From Bifidobacterium dentium JCM 1195 = DSM 20436 (GTDB lineage: Bacteria > Actinomycetota > Actinomycetes > Actinomycetales > Bifidobacteriaceae): a DNA stretch of 64,000 nucleotides. The notes under the pieces were generated by a model that saw only the letters and a program-made list of their open reading frames with translations, was not told the origin of the DNA and did not search any database. The first letter of the stretch is position 1. Each line of letters starts with the position of its first letter. A program made the position numbers and the translations under genes. Location: assembly GCF_001042595.1 (NCBI RefSeq), contig NZ_AP012326.1:1-64000 (forward strand). The letters are read 5' to 3'. Shown one piece after another: positions 39,199 to 48,418 of the stretch.

Positions 39199-39645
39199 TC
39201 AGCGCCACCACATGGTCATAAGGAATCCGACCATGATGATGGCAACGGCGATGGCCAGATTCCATGCGCCGATGTTCGGAATCGGATAACTACCGCTCAG
39301 GTAGTAGGTCACGGCCCAGATCAGACCGATGATCATCAGTGCGCAGAACAGTGGCACGAACCAACGCGGGTTGGACTTGGTGCCATTGATGGTCTCTTCG
39401 ACACGGCGGGTGTTCTCAGCCTGACGATTCATCATGCGCTGCATCTGAGGGGTCAGTGAGTCCTTGTCGACGGTGGCGTTCAGCACCGCTTCGACGCGGT
39501 CCATCGGGATGTCAAGATCGTCGTCATCTTCGGCGGACTCGGCAACAGCGTCGTTGTCGGTGGTCTCTTCCGTGCTTTCCGCGGCCTCGGACTGCCAGTC
39601 CTCCTGGGTGTCCGCGGTGGTTTCGTGCAGCTCTTCGTCAGCCAT
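39199..39645 (-). CDS. crgA: Cell division protein CrgA
   Basis: CrgA is a small membrane protein that recruits divisome components and influences septation in actinobacteria. The 148-residue protein has the family signature NPRWFVPLFCALMIIGLIW leading into TM1, PIPNIGAWN between helices and a second helix ending in WWR. The acidic N-terminus of about 90 residues is longer than in mycobacterial CrgA. Start chosen at MADEEL; an MLMADEE variant (39651) has shorter spacing from AAGGAG. Its location near pknB and the sortase is the typical one. Confidence 0.92.
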   Translation of the reverse strand: MADEELHETTADTQEDWQSEAAESTEETTDNDAVAESAEDDDDLDIPMDRVEAVLNATVDKDSLTPQMQRMMNRQAENTRRVEETINGTKSNPRWFVPLFCALMIIGLIWAVTYYLSGSYPIPNIGAWNLAIAVAIIMVGFLMTMWWR

Positions 39646-39769
39646 CAGCATAGTCTCCTTCAATAGGCTAAAAGTCATAATAGTGGGTAGACTCGAAAGC
39701 GGCGAACTCACATCGTAAAACTGCTCAAATTCAGAGCAAACGTTCAGTACTCGATAGGGGAAGGTCCGC

Positions 39770-40567
39770 ATGGCGAAACGTACCGGCAGACATACCGCGA
39801 AACGGTCGAAGGTGGCCGGAATCGCGGTGTTTCTGGTATTGATGCTGTCCGGATTCCTGCTGGCGACCAATCTGCGGGTGAACCGTTCCGTGGTGGTCTC
39901 CAACGATACCGCCGACCTGGTGGAGCAACGGGTGAAAAGGGTGAACTCGTTGCGCAAGGAAGTCGACGGCCTCAGCTCCAAGGTGGATGACCTGAGTAAA
40001 ACGCTGAACAGTGAAAGCGACGATGACTCACAGGACGGTGAGGATGCCGGCGTCGGCACCATGCTGCCTGCCGTCGAAGGTCCAGGGCTGGTAGTGACGC
40101 TCGATGATTCGCCGCTGTGGAAGAACATGGTCGACTCGTCCGGATCGACCTCCAATATCAACGACTACGTGATACATCAGCAGGACGTCGAGGCCGTGGT
40201 GAACGCGTTGTGGGCCGGCGGCGCGGAATCCATGATGATCATGGATCAACGCGTGCTGTTCAGCTCCGCCGTACGTTGTTCCGGCAACGTACTGCTGTTG
40301 CAGGGCAAGAAATATTCGCCGCCGTTCAAGATCTCCGCGATCGGGCCGGTCGACAGTATGCAGCAGGCGCTGGATGATTCAAAGGAGATCACCATCTACC
40401 GGCAGTATGTAAACGCATTCGGCCTGGGATGGAAGGTCGAGAAAAAAGACAAGCTGCATTTCGACGCGACCGATGCGTTGCAGCAACCGTTGAAATATGC
40501 GAAAGTCATCGAGAACGATGACAGCAGCGGCGATGCCGAGCAGAAGACGGAAGAGGGAAATCAGTAA
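39770..40567 (+). CDS. DUF881 family membrane-anchored protein
   Basis: This 265-residue protein has one N-terminal transmembrane helix (about 15-35), then a coiled-coil (VEQRVKRVNSLRKEVDGLSSKVDDLSKTL region) and a DUF881 extracytoplasmic domain. DUF881 proteins accompany sortase and divisome genes in actinobacteria and are predicted to act at the cell envelope. Start follows GGGGAAGG. The stop overlaps the next gene's ATG. Confidence 0.88.
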   Translation: MAKRTGRHTAKRSKVAGIAVFLVLMLSGFLLATNLRVNRSVVVSNDTADLVEQRVKRVNSLRKEVDGLSSKVDDLSKTLNSESDDDSQDGEDAGVGTMLPAVEGPGLVVTLDDSPLWKNMVDSSGSTSNINDYVIHQQDVEAVVNALWAGGAESMMIMDQRVLFSSAVRCSGNVLLLQGKKYSPPFKISAIGPVDSMQQALDDSKEITIYRQYVNAFGLGWKVEKKDKLHFDATDALQQPLKYAKVIENDDSSGDAEQKTEEGNQ

Positions 40568-41661
40568 TGAAGCACGTCAGGCCGGTCGTGGCACGCCAAA
40601 GAAGCGTCATCTGGATATTGCTGGGCGTACTCGCCGAAATCATGCTGACCGCGGCGGCTGTCTGCGCGCTGTATATCGCATGGCAGATGTGGTGGACGGG
40701 TGTGCAATCCGAACATACGCAGATCGAGACCCGTCAGGCGGTGTCATGGTCGGATCCGGGCAAGGCCGAGAATGTGACCATCGCCCAGGCTCAGGAGGGC
40801 GATCCGCCGGTGCAGCCGCAGAACGCGCAGGAAGGCGAGCTCATCGCTCAGGTCTACATTCCGCGATTCGGCAGTCAGTGGCAGCGCAATCTCGTGGAAG
40901 GTACGACACTCACCGAACTCAACAAGCACGGTCTCGGACACTACACGAATTCGCAGAGGCCCGGCCAAATCGGTAATTTCGCCTTCGCAGGCCATCGCAA
41001 CGGCTACGGGCAGCCGCTCGGCGATGTAGACAAGCTGCAGGAGGGCGACCCGATTATCATCCGCACGCAGGATTACTGGTACGTGTATCACTACACGAAG
41101 AGTGAAATCGTACTGCCGACCGACGTGGAAGTCGTCTCCTCCAACCCTGAAGAGCCCGGCGCCACGCCGACCAAACGCATGCTGACCATGACCACCTGCG
41201 AACCGAAATACTCCACCCCGACCCACCGATGGATCAGCTACGGCGAATTCTCCTACTGGGCCAAGGTTTCCGACGGCATTCCACAGGAACTCGCCACCAC
41301 CGACACCAACGGCAAGGTCAAATTCATCAACAACGGGAAAGCCTCGTTCGCCTCGGGCATAACCACGTTGGAGCCGTGGATCTTCGGCGCGCTCGCCGCT
41401 TATGTGGTCATTTTCGCCGCGGCCGCGGTGGCATGGCGCTGGCCTGTGTTGGCGGCCATCCACGCAGGGGAACGTGAGAAACCCGATTTCAGCATATACG
41501 GCGGCTTGCTGCGATTGCAGCCGGGAGTACTGCCGATTCGGTTGCTGTTGCTGCTGCTGTTGCTGTTCGCGGCCGCTGCCTCGACGTTCGAATGGCTGTT
41601 CCCATGGGCGGCTTCGAACATTCCGATGTTGCAGGAGATGTCGAACTACACGGCTGTGTAG
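40567..41661 (+). CDS. srtE: Class E sortase
   Basis: Sortase E anchors proteins to the peptidoglycan and is the housekeeping sortase of many actinobacteria. Catalytic residues are H143 (FAGHRNGYG), C211 (TMTTCEPKYS) and R221 (THRW). One N-terminal transmembrane helix is followed by a disordered Gln/Glu linker and the sortase fold. An unusual C-terminal region (about 260-360) adds two further membrane helices. The 364-residue length exceeds plain sortases (200-250). It overlaps the DUF881 gene by one base, so both belong to one operon. Confidence 0.9.
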   Translation: MKHVRPVVARQRSVIWILLGVLAEIMLTAAAVCALYIAWQMWWTGVQSEHTQIETRQAVSWSDPGKAENVTIAQAQEGDPPVQPQNAQEGELIAQVYIPRFGSQWQRNLVEGTTLTELNKHGLGHYTNSQRPGQIGNFAFAGHRNGYGQPLGDVDKLQEGDPIIIRTQDYWYVYHYTKSEIVLPTDVEVVSSNPEEPGATPTKRMLTMTTCEPKYSTPTHRWISYGEFSYWAKVSDGIPQELATTDTNGKVKFINNGKASFASGITTLEPWIFGALAAYVVIFAAAAVAWRWPVLAAIHAGEREKPDFSIYGGLLRLQPGVLPIRLLLLLLLLFAAAASTFEWLFPWAASNIPMLQEMSNYTAV

Positions 41662-41728
41662 TGAGACACAGGGGGCGATGCGACGACTCGCGCACGTACA
41701 CTGCTGTTCAACCGTTGATAGGAGCATT

Positions 41729-42373
41729 ATGACCGATTCCGCACGCATTCTGGTCGTAGACAACTACGATTCCTTCGTCTACACGATTGTCGGCTATCTC
41801 AAGACGCTCGGCGCGACCGTGACCGTGGTACGCAACGATGCGATCGATCCGGCCACATCCGGCGTAATCGACGAATATGACGGCGTGCTGATCTCCCCCG
41901 GACCGGGTACTCCGGCGGAATCCGGCGCCAGCGAAGGCATGATCCGTCTATGCGCGGTGCAAGGCAAGCCGATGTTCGGCGTATGCCTGGGCATGCAGGC
42001 GTTGGCCGAAGTGTTCGGCGCGACCGTAAGCCATGCGCCGACCATCATGCACGGCAAAACCAGCCAAGTGGAGCATATCGATGATGCGATCTTCGAGGGC
42101 GTGGCCAATCCGATGACGGCGACGCGTTACCATTCGCTGGCCGTGGAACCGGATTCCGTGCCGGATGAGCTTGTGGTGACCGCCTGGACGCAGGGCGATC
42201 ATATCGTGCAGGGCATCAAGCATCGTGACCTGCCGATGTATGCGGTGCAGTTTCATCCGGAATCGGTGATGACGCAGGACGGGTACCGGTTGCTGGCGAA
42301 TTGGCTGAAGGTGTGCGGGCAGGATTCGGCCGTGGCCAGGTCCATGGGGTTGCAGCCGAAGGTTGTGGGCTGA
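41729..42373 (+). CDS. Glutamine amidotransferase, anthranilate/aminodeoxychorismate synthase component II
   Basis: The 214-residue class I glutamine amidotransferase has the nucleophile cysteine in GVCLGMQALA, the His-Glu pair in QFHPES, and the DNYDSFVYT N-terminus of TrpG/PabA proteins. It supplies ammonia to chorismate-using partners, but no TrpE or PabB gene is nearby. In mycobacteria this gene (Rv0013) also sits beside pknB and crgA. The ATG at 41729 has GGAG close upstream. Confidence 0.92.
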   Translation: MTDSARILVVDNYDSFVYTIVGYLKTLGATVTVVRNDAIDPATSGVIDEYDGVLISPGPGTPAESGASEGMIRLCAVQGKPMFGVCLGMQALAEVFGATVSHAPTIMHGKTSQVEHIDDAIFEGVANPMTATRYHSLAVEPDSVPDELVVTAWTQGDHIVQGIKHRDLPMYAVQFHPESVMTQDGYRLLANWLKVCGQDSAVARSMGLQPKVVG

Positions 42374-42474
42374 TTCGTGCCGAATCCCTGCGATGTGCGG
42401 GCCTGACATTCGTTTGCTGCGGGTGCTGCGAACATGTCTCGATTGGTCGACACGCTACGTTGTTCAGAGGACCA

Positions 42475-42511
42475 ATGCAAAAGGAGCGACATCGAGTCGC
42501 TCCTTTTGCAT
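42475..42511. terminator. Bidirectional terminator between the trpG-type gene and pknB
   Basis: A 16-bp perfect stem, ATGCAAAAGGAGCGAC and GTCGCTCCTTTTGCAT, around loop ATCGA, lies between converging genes. Confidence 0.88.
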
Positions 42512-42527
42512 ATTGGGCGTGTGGCCT

Positions 42528-44597
42528 TTAGTGGGCGGTCGGGGATGCGGTCGAGGAGGACGTGCTGCTTGACGGCGACGGCGACGGCGAGCTGGCTGAT
42601 TCGGTAGTCAGGGTGATGGTGGCGCCGGAATCGGCCTGCGAGCCACCTTCGGGGCTCATGCCGGTGACAATGGCGTCATCGTCGGTCGAACCGTTCACGG
42701 TGACCTGGAAACCGTTGTTGGTAAGCACGCTCTTGGCACTGGATAGCGTCATGTGCAGCACGCTTGGCACACTGACCTGCTGCTTGCCGAGGGACACCCA
42801 GATGGTTACGGACGTGCCGAGTTCGACGGTGCTGCCGGAACCCGGATCAAGACGGGTGACCGAACCGGAATCGACGGAATCGGAGTATTCGTTCTCCACA
42901 TTGACCGTGCCGATGCCGGCCTTATTGAGCTGCTCAATCACCGAATCCTTCGACTGTCCGACCAGATTGTCGGGAATCTTGGTCATGCCGGACGAAATAT
43001 ACAACGTGATGATCGTGCCCTTGGTCTGCTTGGAATTCGCAGCCGGATCCGTGCTCACCACCTTGTCTTTTTCGACGGTGCCGCTATCGACTGTCTTGAC
43101 GCTGCCCACCTTGAAGCCGGCGGATTCCAGAATGGACTTGGCCTCTTCCTGGCTCTTATTCGCCACATCGGGCACTGACACGGTCTGCGGGCCGGTGGAG
43201 AACCACACGGATACGGTGGAGCCCTTCTCCACCTTGGAGCCGCCCTTCGGATTCTGCTTCGTGACGGTACCCTTGGTCTGATCGGACTCCGTGTCATCGC
43301 GGGCGTCAAGCTTCAGACCGAGCGCATTGAGCTTCTCTTCGACCGTGGTCTGCGAGATGTTCGACATTTCAGTAAAATCCGGCACCTCGACGGTATCGGT
43401 CGACGAGTCGCCATGATTCAGCATGTAGACGATGCCCAAAATGGCCAGTAGGGCCACCAGTACGCCCACCACGGAGCCGATGATGATCTGCTTCTTTTTC
43501 TTCGACTTGGCGGCGGCAGCGCGCTGTTCCGCGCGGGTCTTCGTGGCGACGCCGCCGTTGGGGCCCGCCAACACCTGTTCGAATTGGCCGGTCACCGGAT
43601 TGAATGCCTGCGTCGCCGCGCTCTCACCGCTCGTCGGGTTCATCGCCACGGTCGCGGCTTCCTGCTCGGCCTGCTTGCGGGCCTTCACATTGGTCAGATC
43701 GGTCAACGGATTGAATGCGGCCGCGACCGGGACGCCGCCGTTCATGAACGTCAGCAGATCGTTCTTGAATTCGGATGCGGTGGCATACCGGTTCTGACGG
43801 TCCTTCGCCATGGCTTTGGCGCAGATCGAATCCCACATCTTCGGCAGCCCCGGTACCACCGAGCTTGGCGGAGTGGCCACTTCGGAAACATGCTGGTAGG
43901 CGATGGCCACCGCGGAATCACCGGTGAACGGCGGCTTACCGGTCAGCATCTCATAGAGCACGCATCCGGCGGAATACAGGTCGGAGCGCATGTCCACGGT
44001 CTCACCGCGGGCCTGCTCCGGGGAGAGGTACTGTGCGGTGCCGACCACGCCTTGTGACTGCGTCATCGTGGCGGCGGAATCGTCGAGTGCGCGGGCGATG
44101 CCGAAATCCATGACCTTCACTACGCCCTGCTCGGAGATCATGATGTTGCCGGGCTTGATATCGCGGTGGATCACACCCATACGGTGCGAGTACTCCAATG
44201 CGTTCAGCACACCCATCATCACCTGTTCGGCGTCGCGCTGGCTGAGCGCGCCGTTCACCTTGATGATGTCGCGCAGGGTCTGACCCTTCACGTACTCCAT
44301 CACCAGATATGGCAGATGCTCGGTCTGACCGGTTTCGGTGGTGACGACCTCTTCGCCCGAATCGTAGATGTTCACGATGTTCGGATTGTTCATCTGCGCC
44401 ACGGAATGCGCCTCGCGGCGGAAGCGGGCGAGGAAGATCTGGTCATTGGCGAAATCGGCGCGCATGATCTTCACGGCCACGGTACGACCCAGACGCGTAT
44501 CAAGTGCCACATGCACTTCGGCCATGCCACCGCGGCCGACCAGTTGACCGAGCTGATAGCGGCCATTCGCCAAAGAGGTAGGCATGTTGTTGCTCAT
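42528..44597 (-). CDS. pknB: Serine/threonine protein kinase PknB with PASTA domains
   Basis: PknB senses peptidoglycan fragments and controls cell division and wall synthesis. The 689-residue protein has an N-terminal kinase domain (about 15-280) with GRGGMAEVHV, HRDIKPGNIM and VMDFGIA motifs, one transmembrane helix (about 385-405) and four PASTA repeats (about 410-665) outside, then a Ser-rich tail. Start at MSNNMPTS has GGAAGGA upstream; its ATG overlaps the pknA stop by four bases. It ends the fhaA-pknB operon. Confidence 0.96.
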   Translation of the reverse strand: MSNNMPTSLANGRYQLGQLVGRGGMAEVHVALDTRLGRTVAVKIMRADFANDQIFLARFRREAHSVAQMNNPNIVNIYDSGEEVVTTETGQTEHLPYLVMEYVKGQTLRDIIKVNGALSQRDAEQVMMGVLNALEYSHRMGVIHRDIKPGNIMISEQGVVKVMDFGIARALDDSAATMTQSQGVVGTAQYLSPEQARGETVDMRSDLYSAGCVLYEMLTGKPPFTGDSAVAIAYQHVSEVATPPSSVVPGLPKMWDSICAKAMAKDRQNRYATASEFKNDLLTFMNGGVPVAAAFNPLTDLTNVKARKQAEQEAATVAMNPTSGESAATQAFNPVTGQFEQVLAGPNGGVATKTRAEQRAAAAKSKKKKQIIIGSVVGVLVALLAILGIVYMLNHGDSSTDTVEVPDFTEMSNISQTTVEEKLNALGLKLDARDDTESDQTKGTVTKQNPKGGSKVEKGSTVSVWFSTGPQTVSVPDVANKSQEEAKSILESAGFKVGSVKTVDSGTVEKDKVVSTDPAANSKQTKGTIITLYISSGMTKIPDNLVGQSKDSVIEQLNKAGIGTVNVENEYSDSVDSGSVTRLDPGSGSTVELGTSVTIWVSLGKQQVSVPSVLHMTLSSAKSVLTNNGFQVTVNGSTDDDAIVTGMSPEGGSQADSGATITLTTESASSPSPSPSSSTSSSTASPTAH

Positions 44598-45538
44598 CCC
44601 TGTTCCTTCCAATCACTGCTGGGCGAGATATGGGGTTTGCTGGCCACACGACGAGGAATCCGACCCCCGGTGGGAACGATCATCGTGTCCGCCAACTGTG
44701 TCTGCTGATCGAGCAGACGTCGTTCAATGCGTGTCAGCACGCGGGATACCGCCAGCGCGTCCTTCGGACGGTCGAGCGGATCCTTGGCGAGCATCGACAT
44801 CACGAATTCACGCAGCTGCACATCCACGGAGTCAGGCAACGGCGGAACCGGATTGTTCACATGTGCGGCGGCGATGTCAACCGGCGTAGTGCCAGTGAAC
44901 GGACGATGCCCACACAGGCCTTCATAGGCGACGACCCCCAACGAATAGATGTCGGACTGCGGCGTGGCCTGCTGGCCTTGCGCCTGCTCCGGGGAAATAT
45001 ATTGCGCGGTGCCCACGACCATGCCATCTTGCGTGATCTGCTCCTGGTTAGTGGAGTAGGAGACGCCGAAATCGGTGATCTTCACCTCGCCGGAATCGGA
45101 GACCATGATGTTCGCCGGCTTCACATCGCGATGAATCACGCCATGCGAATGCGCCACGAACAGGCCACGCGCGGTCTGAATGAGGATCGGCAGCAGCTGC
45201 GTCGGCTCCATCGGGCCGTCGATCTCGTGGAACAGATCGGCCAGCGACTTGCTCGGCACATACTCCATGATCAGGAATCCGATGCCATCATGCTCGTAGT
45301 ATTCAAACAATGCGGCGATGTTTGGATGCGCCAAATTGGCGGAATTATGGGCCTCTGCGCGTAGACGAAGTAGTTTCGCCTCCTGGCTGGAGCCCAGATC
45401 GCCGCGTAAGGCCTTGATGGCCACCGGGCGGCCGAGCTGAATGTCATAGCCCTTCCACACTTCGCCCATGCCGCCTTGCGCCAGACGGGAATCCAGTCTG
45501 TAGCGTCGGTGGATGAGCTGTCCTTCAATCAGTTTCAT
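44594..45538 (-). CDS. pknA: Serine/threonine protein kinase PknA
   Basis: This 314-residue kinase has the glycine loop AQGGMGEVWKG, the catalytic HRDVKPANIM and ITDFGVS motifs and no PASTA domain or clear transmembrane helix. In mycobacteria and other actinobacteria PknA acts with PknB on division proteins. It overlaps pbpA and pknB by four bases on each side. The lack of a C-terminal membrane helix, unlike mycobacterial PknA, suggests a soluble or complex-bound kinase. Confidence 0.93.
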   Translation of the reverse strand: MKLIEGQLIHRRYRLDSRLAQGGMGEVWKGYDIQLGRPVAIKALRGDLGSSQEAKLLRLRAEAHNSANLAHPNIAALFEYYEHDGIGFLIMEYVPSKSLADLFHEIDGPMEPTQLLPILIQTARGLFVAHSHGVIHRDVKPANIMVSDSGEVKITDFGVSYSTNQEQITQDGMVVGTAQYISPEQAQGQQATPQSDIYSLGVVAYEGLCGHRPFTGTTPVDIAAAHVNNPVPPLPDSVDVQLREFVMSMLAKDPLDRPKDALAVSRVLTRIERRLLDQQTQLADTMIVPTGGRIPRRVASKPHISPSSDWKEQG

Positions 45539-47001
45539 TCTGCCAGCGCCTCCTGCATCATCGCTTTCATGATCGGACCTGCGGCCAATGCGCCGTAGGA
45601 ATCCACGTTGTGCACCACCACGGACACCGCGATTTTCGGATCGTCTGCGGGTGCGAATCCGATGACCCAGGCGTCGACGGATCCGTTATTCTCCCCAATC
45701 TGTGCGGTACCGGTCTTCACCGCCACCTGTACGCCGTCAATCGCCAATTCGGGATCCTCCTTGGTGACCACGGCCTCCATCATCTGCGTGAGCTTGTCGG
45801 CGGTGTCGGCACTGAACGGTCGCGACATCACCTCCGACTTGGTCTGCGAGACGACCGACAGATCCGAGGAGCGTACACGGTCGACCAGCGTCGGTTGCAT
45901 CAACTTGCCGTCATTGGCGACGGCCGCCGCAATCAGGGCGTTCTGCAACGGGGTGACCACCGTATCTCCCTGTCCGATCGATGCCAGCGCAAGTTTGTCG
46001 TCACTCACATCAGTCGGGAATTTCGAAGCCACGGTCATCCACGGGGTACCGGAAGAATCGGTGCCGTCCACGGTGATTGAACTGTCGAAACCAAGCTTCT
46101 TGGCCATCGACGAGACCTTATCGTCACCCAGCGAGACGCCCAATTGCGCGAAGGCGGTGTTCGACGAATACGCCATCGCGTCTTCCAGAGAAATCTTGCC
46201 GTCGGAGCCGTTGCCTTGCGAAGTGGCGTTCGTCAGTTGCACCGTGGTGCCGGGAAGCGTATAGCTGGCACCGGCGGGAATCTGCGTATCGGTCTGGTAT
46301 TGGCCGGTTTCCAGCGCGGCGGCCGCGACCACCGTCTTGAACGTGGAGCCGGGCGGGTACAGCTGCGAAGTGGCGCGGTTGAGCATCGGATTCGCCTGGT
46401 CGGACGAGAGCGTGTTGTAGTTCTCGTTCACTTCCGACGTGGTGTGGCTGGCCAGCTGGTTCGGATCATAGCTCGGCGTACTCACCATGGCGAGAATACG
46501 ACCGGTCTTCGGTTCGATGGCCACGGCCGCGCCGTCAAGCGACCCCAAGGCGTTATAGGCAACCTGCTGGATCTTCGGATCGATGGAGGTCTCGATGGTG
46601 GCGCCCTTGTTCTCCTGACCGGTAAACAGCGCTTTGAAACGCTGCCAGAACAGCTGGTCGGACTGCCCCGACAACAGTGAACTACGGGAGGCTTCGATCC
46701 CGCTCCACCCGCGCTGGCTGATCGAGAAGAAACCGGTGACCGGTGCATACAGCGGGCCATCGGAGTAGGAGCGCTGGTAGGAGAATGCGTCGTTCGACGG
46801 GTCGGATTTGGCGATTACGGAACCGTCCGAGGCGAGAATCGAGCCTCGCGGCGCCCCATACTCATGGTAGAGCGCGCGGGTGTTGCGCGGATCCTGATTG
46901 AGCTGGTTGGCACGGATGGCGGTGATGATGGTCGTCGACATGCCCAGGATCACGAACAGGATGATGACGATGGTGAAGAGCTGACGTAACGATTTATTCA
47001 T
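45535..47001 (-). CDS. pbpA: Class B penicillin-binding protein
   Basis: A peptidoglycan transpeptidase with an N-terminal membrane anchor (about 8-30) and the transpeptidase triads S219-T-F-K222, S279-S-N281 and K429-T-G431. The protein is 488 residues, the PbpA type that works with the RodA/FtsW transglycosylase directly upstream. Gene overlaps on both sides show coupled translation. Confidence 0.95.
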   Translation of the reverse strand: MNKSLRQLFTIVIILFVILGMSTTIITAIRANQLNQDPRNTRALYHEYGAPRGSILASDGSVIAKSDPSNDAFSYQRSYSDGPLYAPVTGFFSISQRGWSGIEASRSSLLSGQSDQLFWQRFKALFTGQENKGATIETSIDPKIQQVAYNALGSLDGAAVAIEPKTGRILAMVSTPSYDPNQLASHTTSEVNENYNTLSSDQANPMLNRATSQLYPPGSTFKTVVAAAALETGQYQTDTQIPAGASYTLPGTTVQLTNATSQGNGSDGKISLEDAMAYSSNTAFAQLGVSLGDDKVSSMAKKLGFDSSITVDGTDSSGTPWMTVASKFPTDVSDDKLALASIGQGDTVVTPLQNALIAAAVANDGKLMQPTLVDRVRSSDLSVVSQTKSEVMSRPFSADTADKLTQMMEAVVTKEDPELAIDGVQVAVKTGTAQIGENNGSVDAWVIGFAPADDPKIAVSVVVHNVDSYGALAAGPIMKAMMQEALAE

Positions 47002-48418
47002 TCGAGCCTCCCGTCACGGTGCGTGCGATCGGTTCGGTGGGCTGCGTACGGTGTTTCATGTCGCGGTTGCGCAACGCCTGCATCGCCTCGTACTGGAAGG
47101 TATCGCTGTTCAGGTCATCCTCCGGTTTGTTCGCGGCATTCGAAATGATGACCAGCAACGTGGCCAACAGATAATTGGCGATCAGCGACGAGCCGCCGGC
47201 GGCCATGTACGGCAGGGTCAGGCCGGTGAGCGGAATGACCAGCGTGATGCCGCCAACCACGGTGAACACCTGGAATGCCATGGTGAACACCAGGCCGGAG
47301 GCCAGCAGCTTGCCGAAACCGTCCTTGATCTTCATGGCGGTGATCATACCGGCGGCGATAATCAGCAGATACAGCATCAGTGTGGCCAACAGGCCGGTCA
47401 GACCAAGCTCCTCGCCGGCAGCGGCGTAGATGTAGTCGGAGTTGGCGATCGGCGTGAGCGACGGATGCCCCTGCCCCAGGCCGGTGCCCATCATGCCACC
47501 GGAAGCCAGACCGAAAATGCCGGTGACCAATTGGTACGATCCGCCATATTCCTTGCCATACTGCTCCGTACTGAACGGGTGCAGCCAAGCGTCGACGCGC
47601 GCGCCGACATGACTGAAGATGTTCGCCGCCAGGAATGCGCCCGCGGCGAAGGCGATGAAGCCGATGATGATCCAGCTTTTACGGCCGGTGGCCACATACA
47701 GCATGGATACGAACATGGCGAAGAACATCAGCGAGGTGCCCAGATCGTGCTGAATCACGAGCACGCCCATGGCCACGATCCACACCACGATGATCGGGCC
47801 CATATCCTTGATCCTCGGTAGCTGCAGGCCGAGTACCTTCTTGCCGCCGACCGCAAGCTGGTCGCGATGGTCGAACAGGTAGGAGGCGAAGAAGAACGCA
47901 AGGAACAGCTTGGCGAATTCGCTTGGCTGGAACGAGCCGAGGCCGGGAATCTTCACCCAAATCCTCGCGCCATACTGTTCGGAGCCGATCACCGGCAGCA
48001 TCGGGGACAGCAGCAACACCAGGCCGACCACCATGCTTACGTATGAGAAGCGGCGCAGCACGCGGTAATCCTTGAGGAAGATCACCAGCAGGGCACTCAA
48101 TACAAGCGCTATGGCCAACCACATCAACTGTTTGAATGCGACCGAGGTCTTGGTCTCCTGATCGATGCGGGCGATCATGGTTACGCCGATGCCGGTCAGC
48201 AACATGACGCAGCATAGGATGGTCTGGCTTGCATACGGCTGGAATCGCAGCAACAGGCCCCATGCGGCCAGGAACAGCACTGCGATGAACACGAGCATTC
48301 CCATGTAGTTGGAAGGGAAACCACCCGTGGTGCGTTCGAACATCTGGAAGAACGCCACGGCGCAGGTCAGCATGCTGAGCATCAGCAGACCGAACTGCCT
48401 CAAGCGGGTAGTGATCAT
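46994..48418 (-). CDS. rodA: FtsW/RodA family glycosyltransferase
   Basis: A 474-residue SEDS protein with about 10-11 transmembrane helices and the family motif ending in LPLTGLTLPYMAAGGSSLIAN-like residues near 385-405. It polymerises lipid II into glycan strands and pairs with PbpA. RodA rather than FtsW is assigned because of the operon context (rodA-pbpA-pknA-pknB). It overlaps pstP by four bases and pbpA by eight. Confidence 0.94.
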   Translation of the reverse strand: MITTRLRQFGLLMLSMLTCAVAFFQMFERTTGGFPSNYMGMLVFIAVLFLAAWGLLLRFQPYASQTILCCVMLLTGIGVTMIARIDQETKTSVAFKQLMWLAIALVLSALLVIFLKDYRVLRRFSYVSMVVGLVLLLSPMLPVIGSEQYGARIWVKIPGLGSFQPSEFAKLFLAFFFASYLFDHRDQLAVGGKKVLGLQLPRIKDMGPIIVVWIVAMGVLVIQHDLGTSLMFFAMFVSMLYVATGRKSWIIIGFIAFAAGAFLAANIFSHVGARVDAWLHPFSTEQYGKEYGGSYQLVTGIFGLASGGMMGTGLGQGHPSLTPIANSDYIYAAAGEELGLTGLLATLMLYLLIIAAGMITAMKIKDGFGKLLASGLVFTMAFQVFTVVGGITLVIPLTGLTLPYMAAGGSSLIANYLLATLLVIISNAANKPEDDLNSDTFQYEAMQALRNRDMKHRTQPTEPIARTVTGGSNE

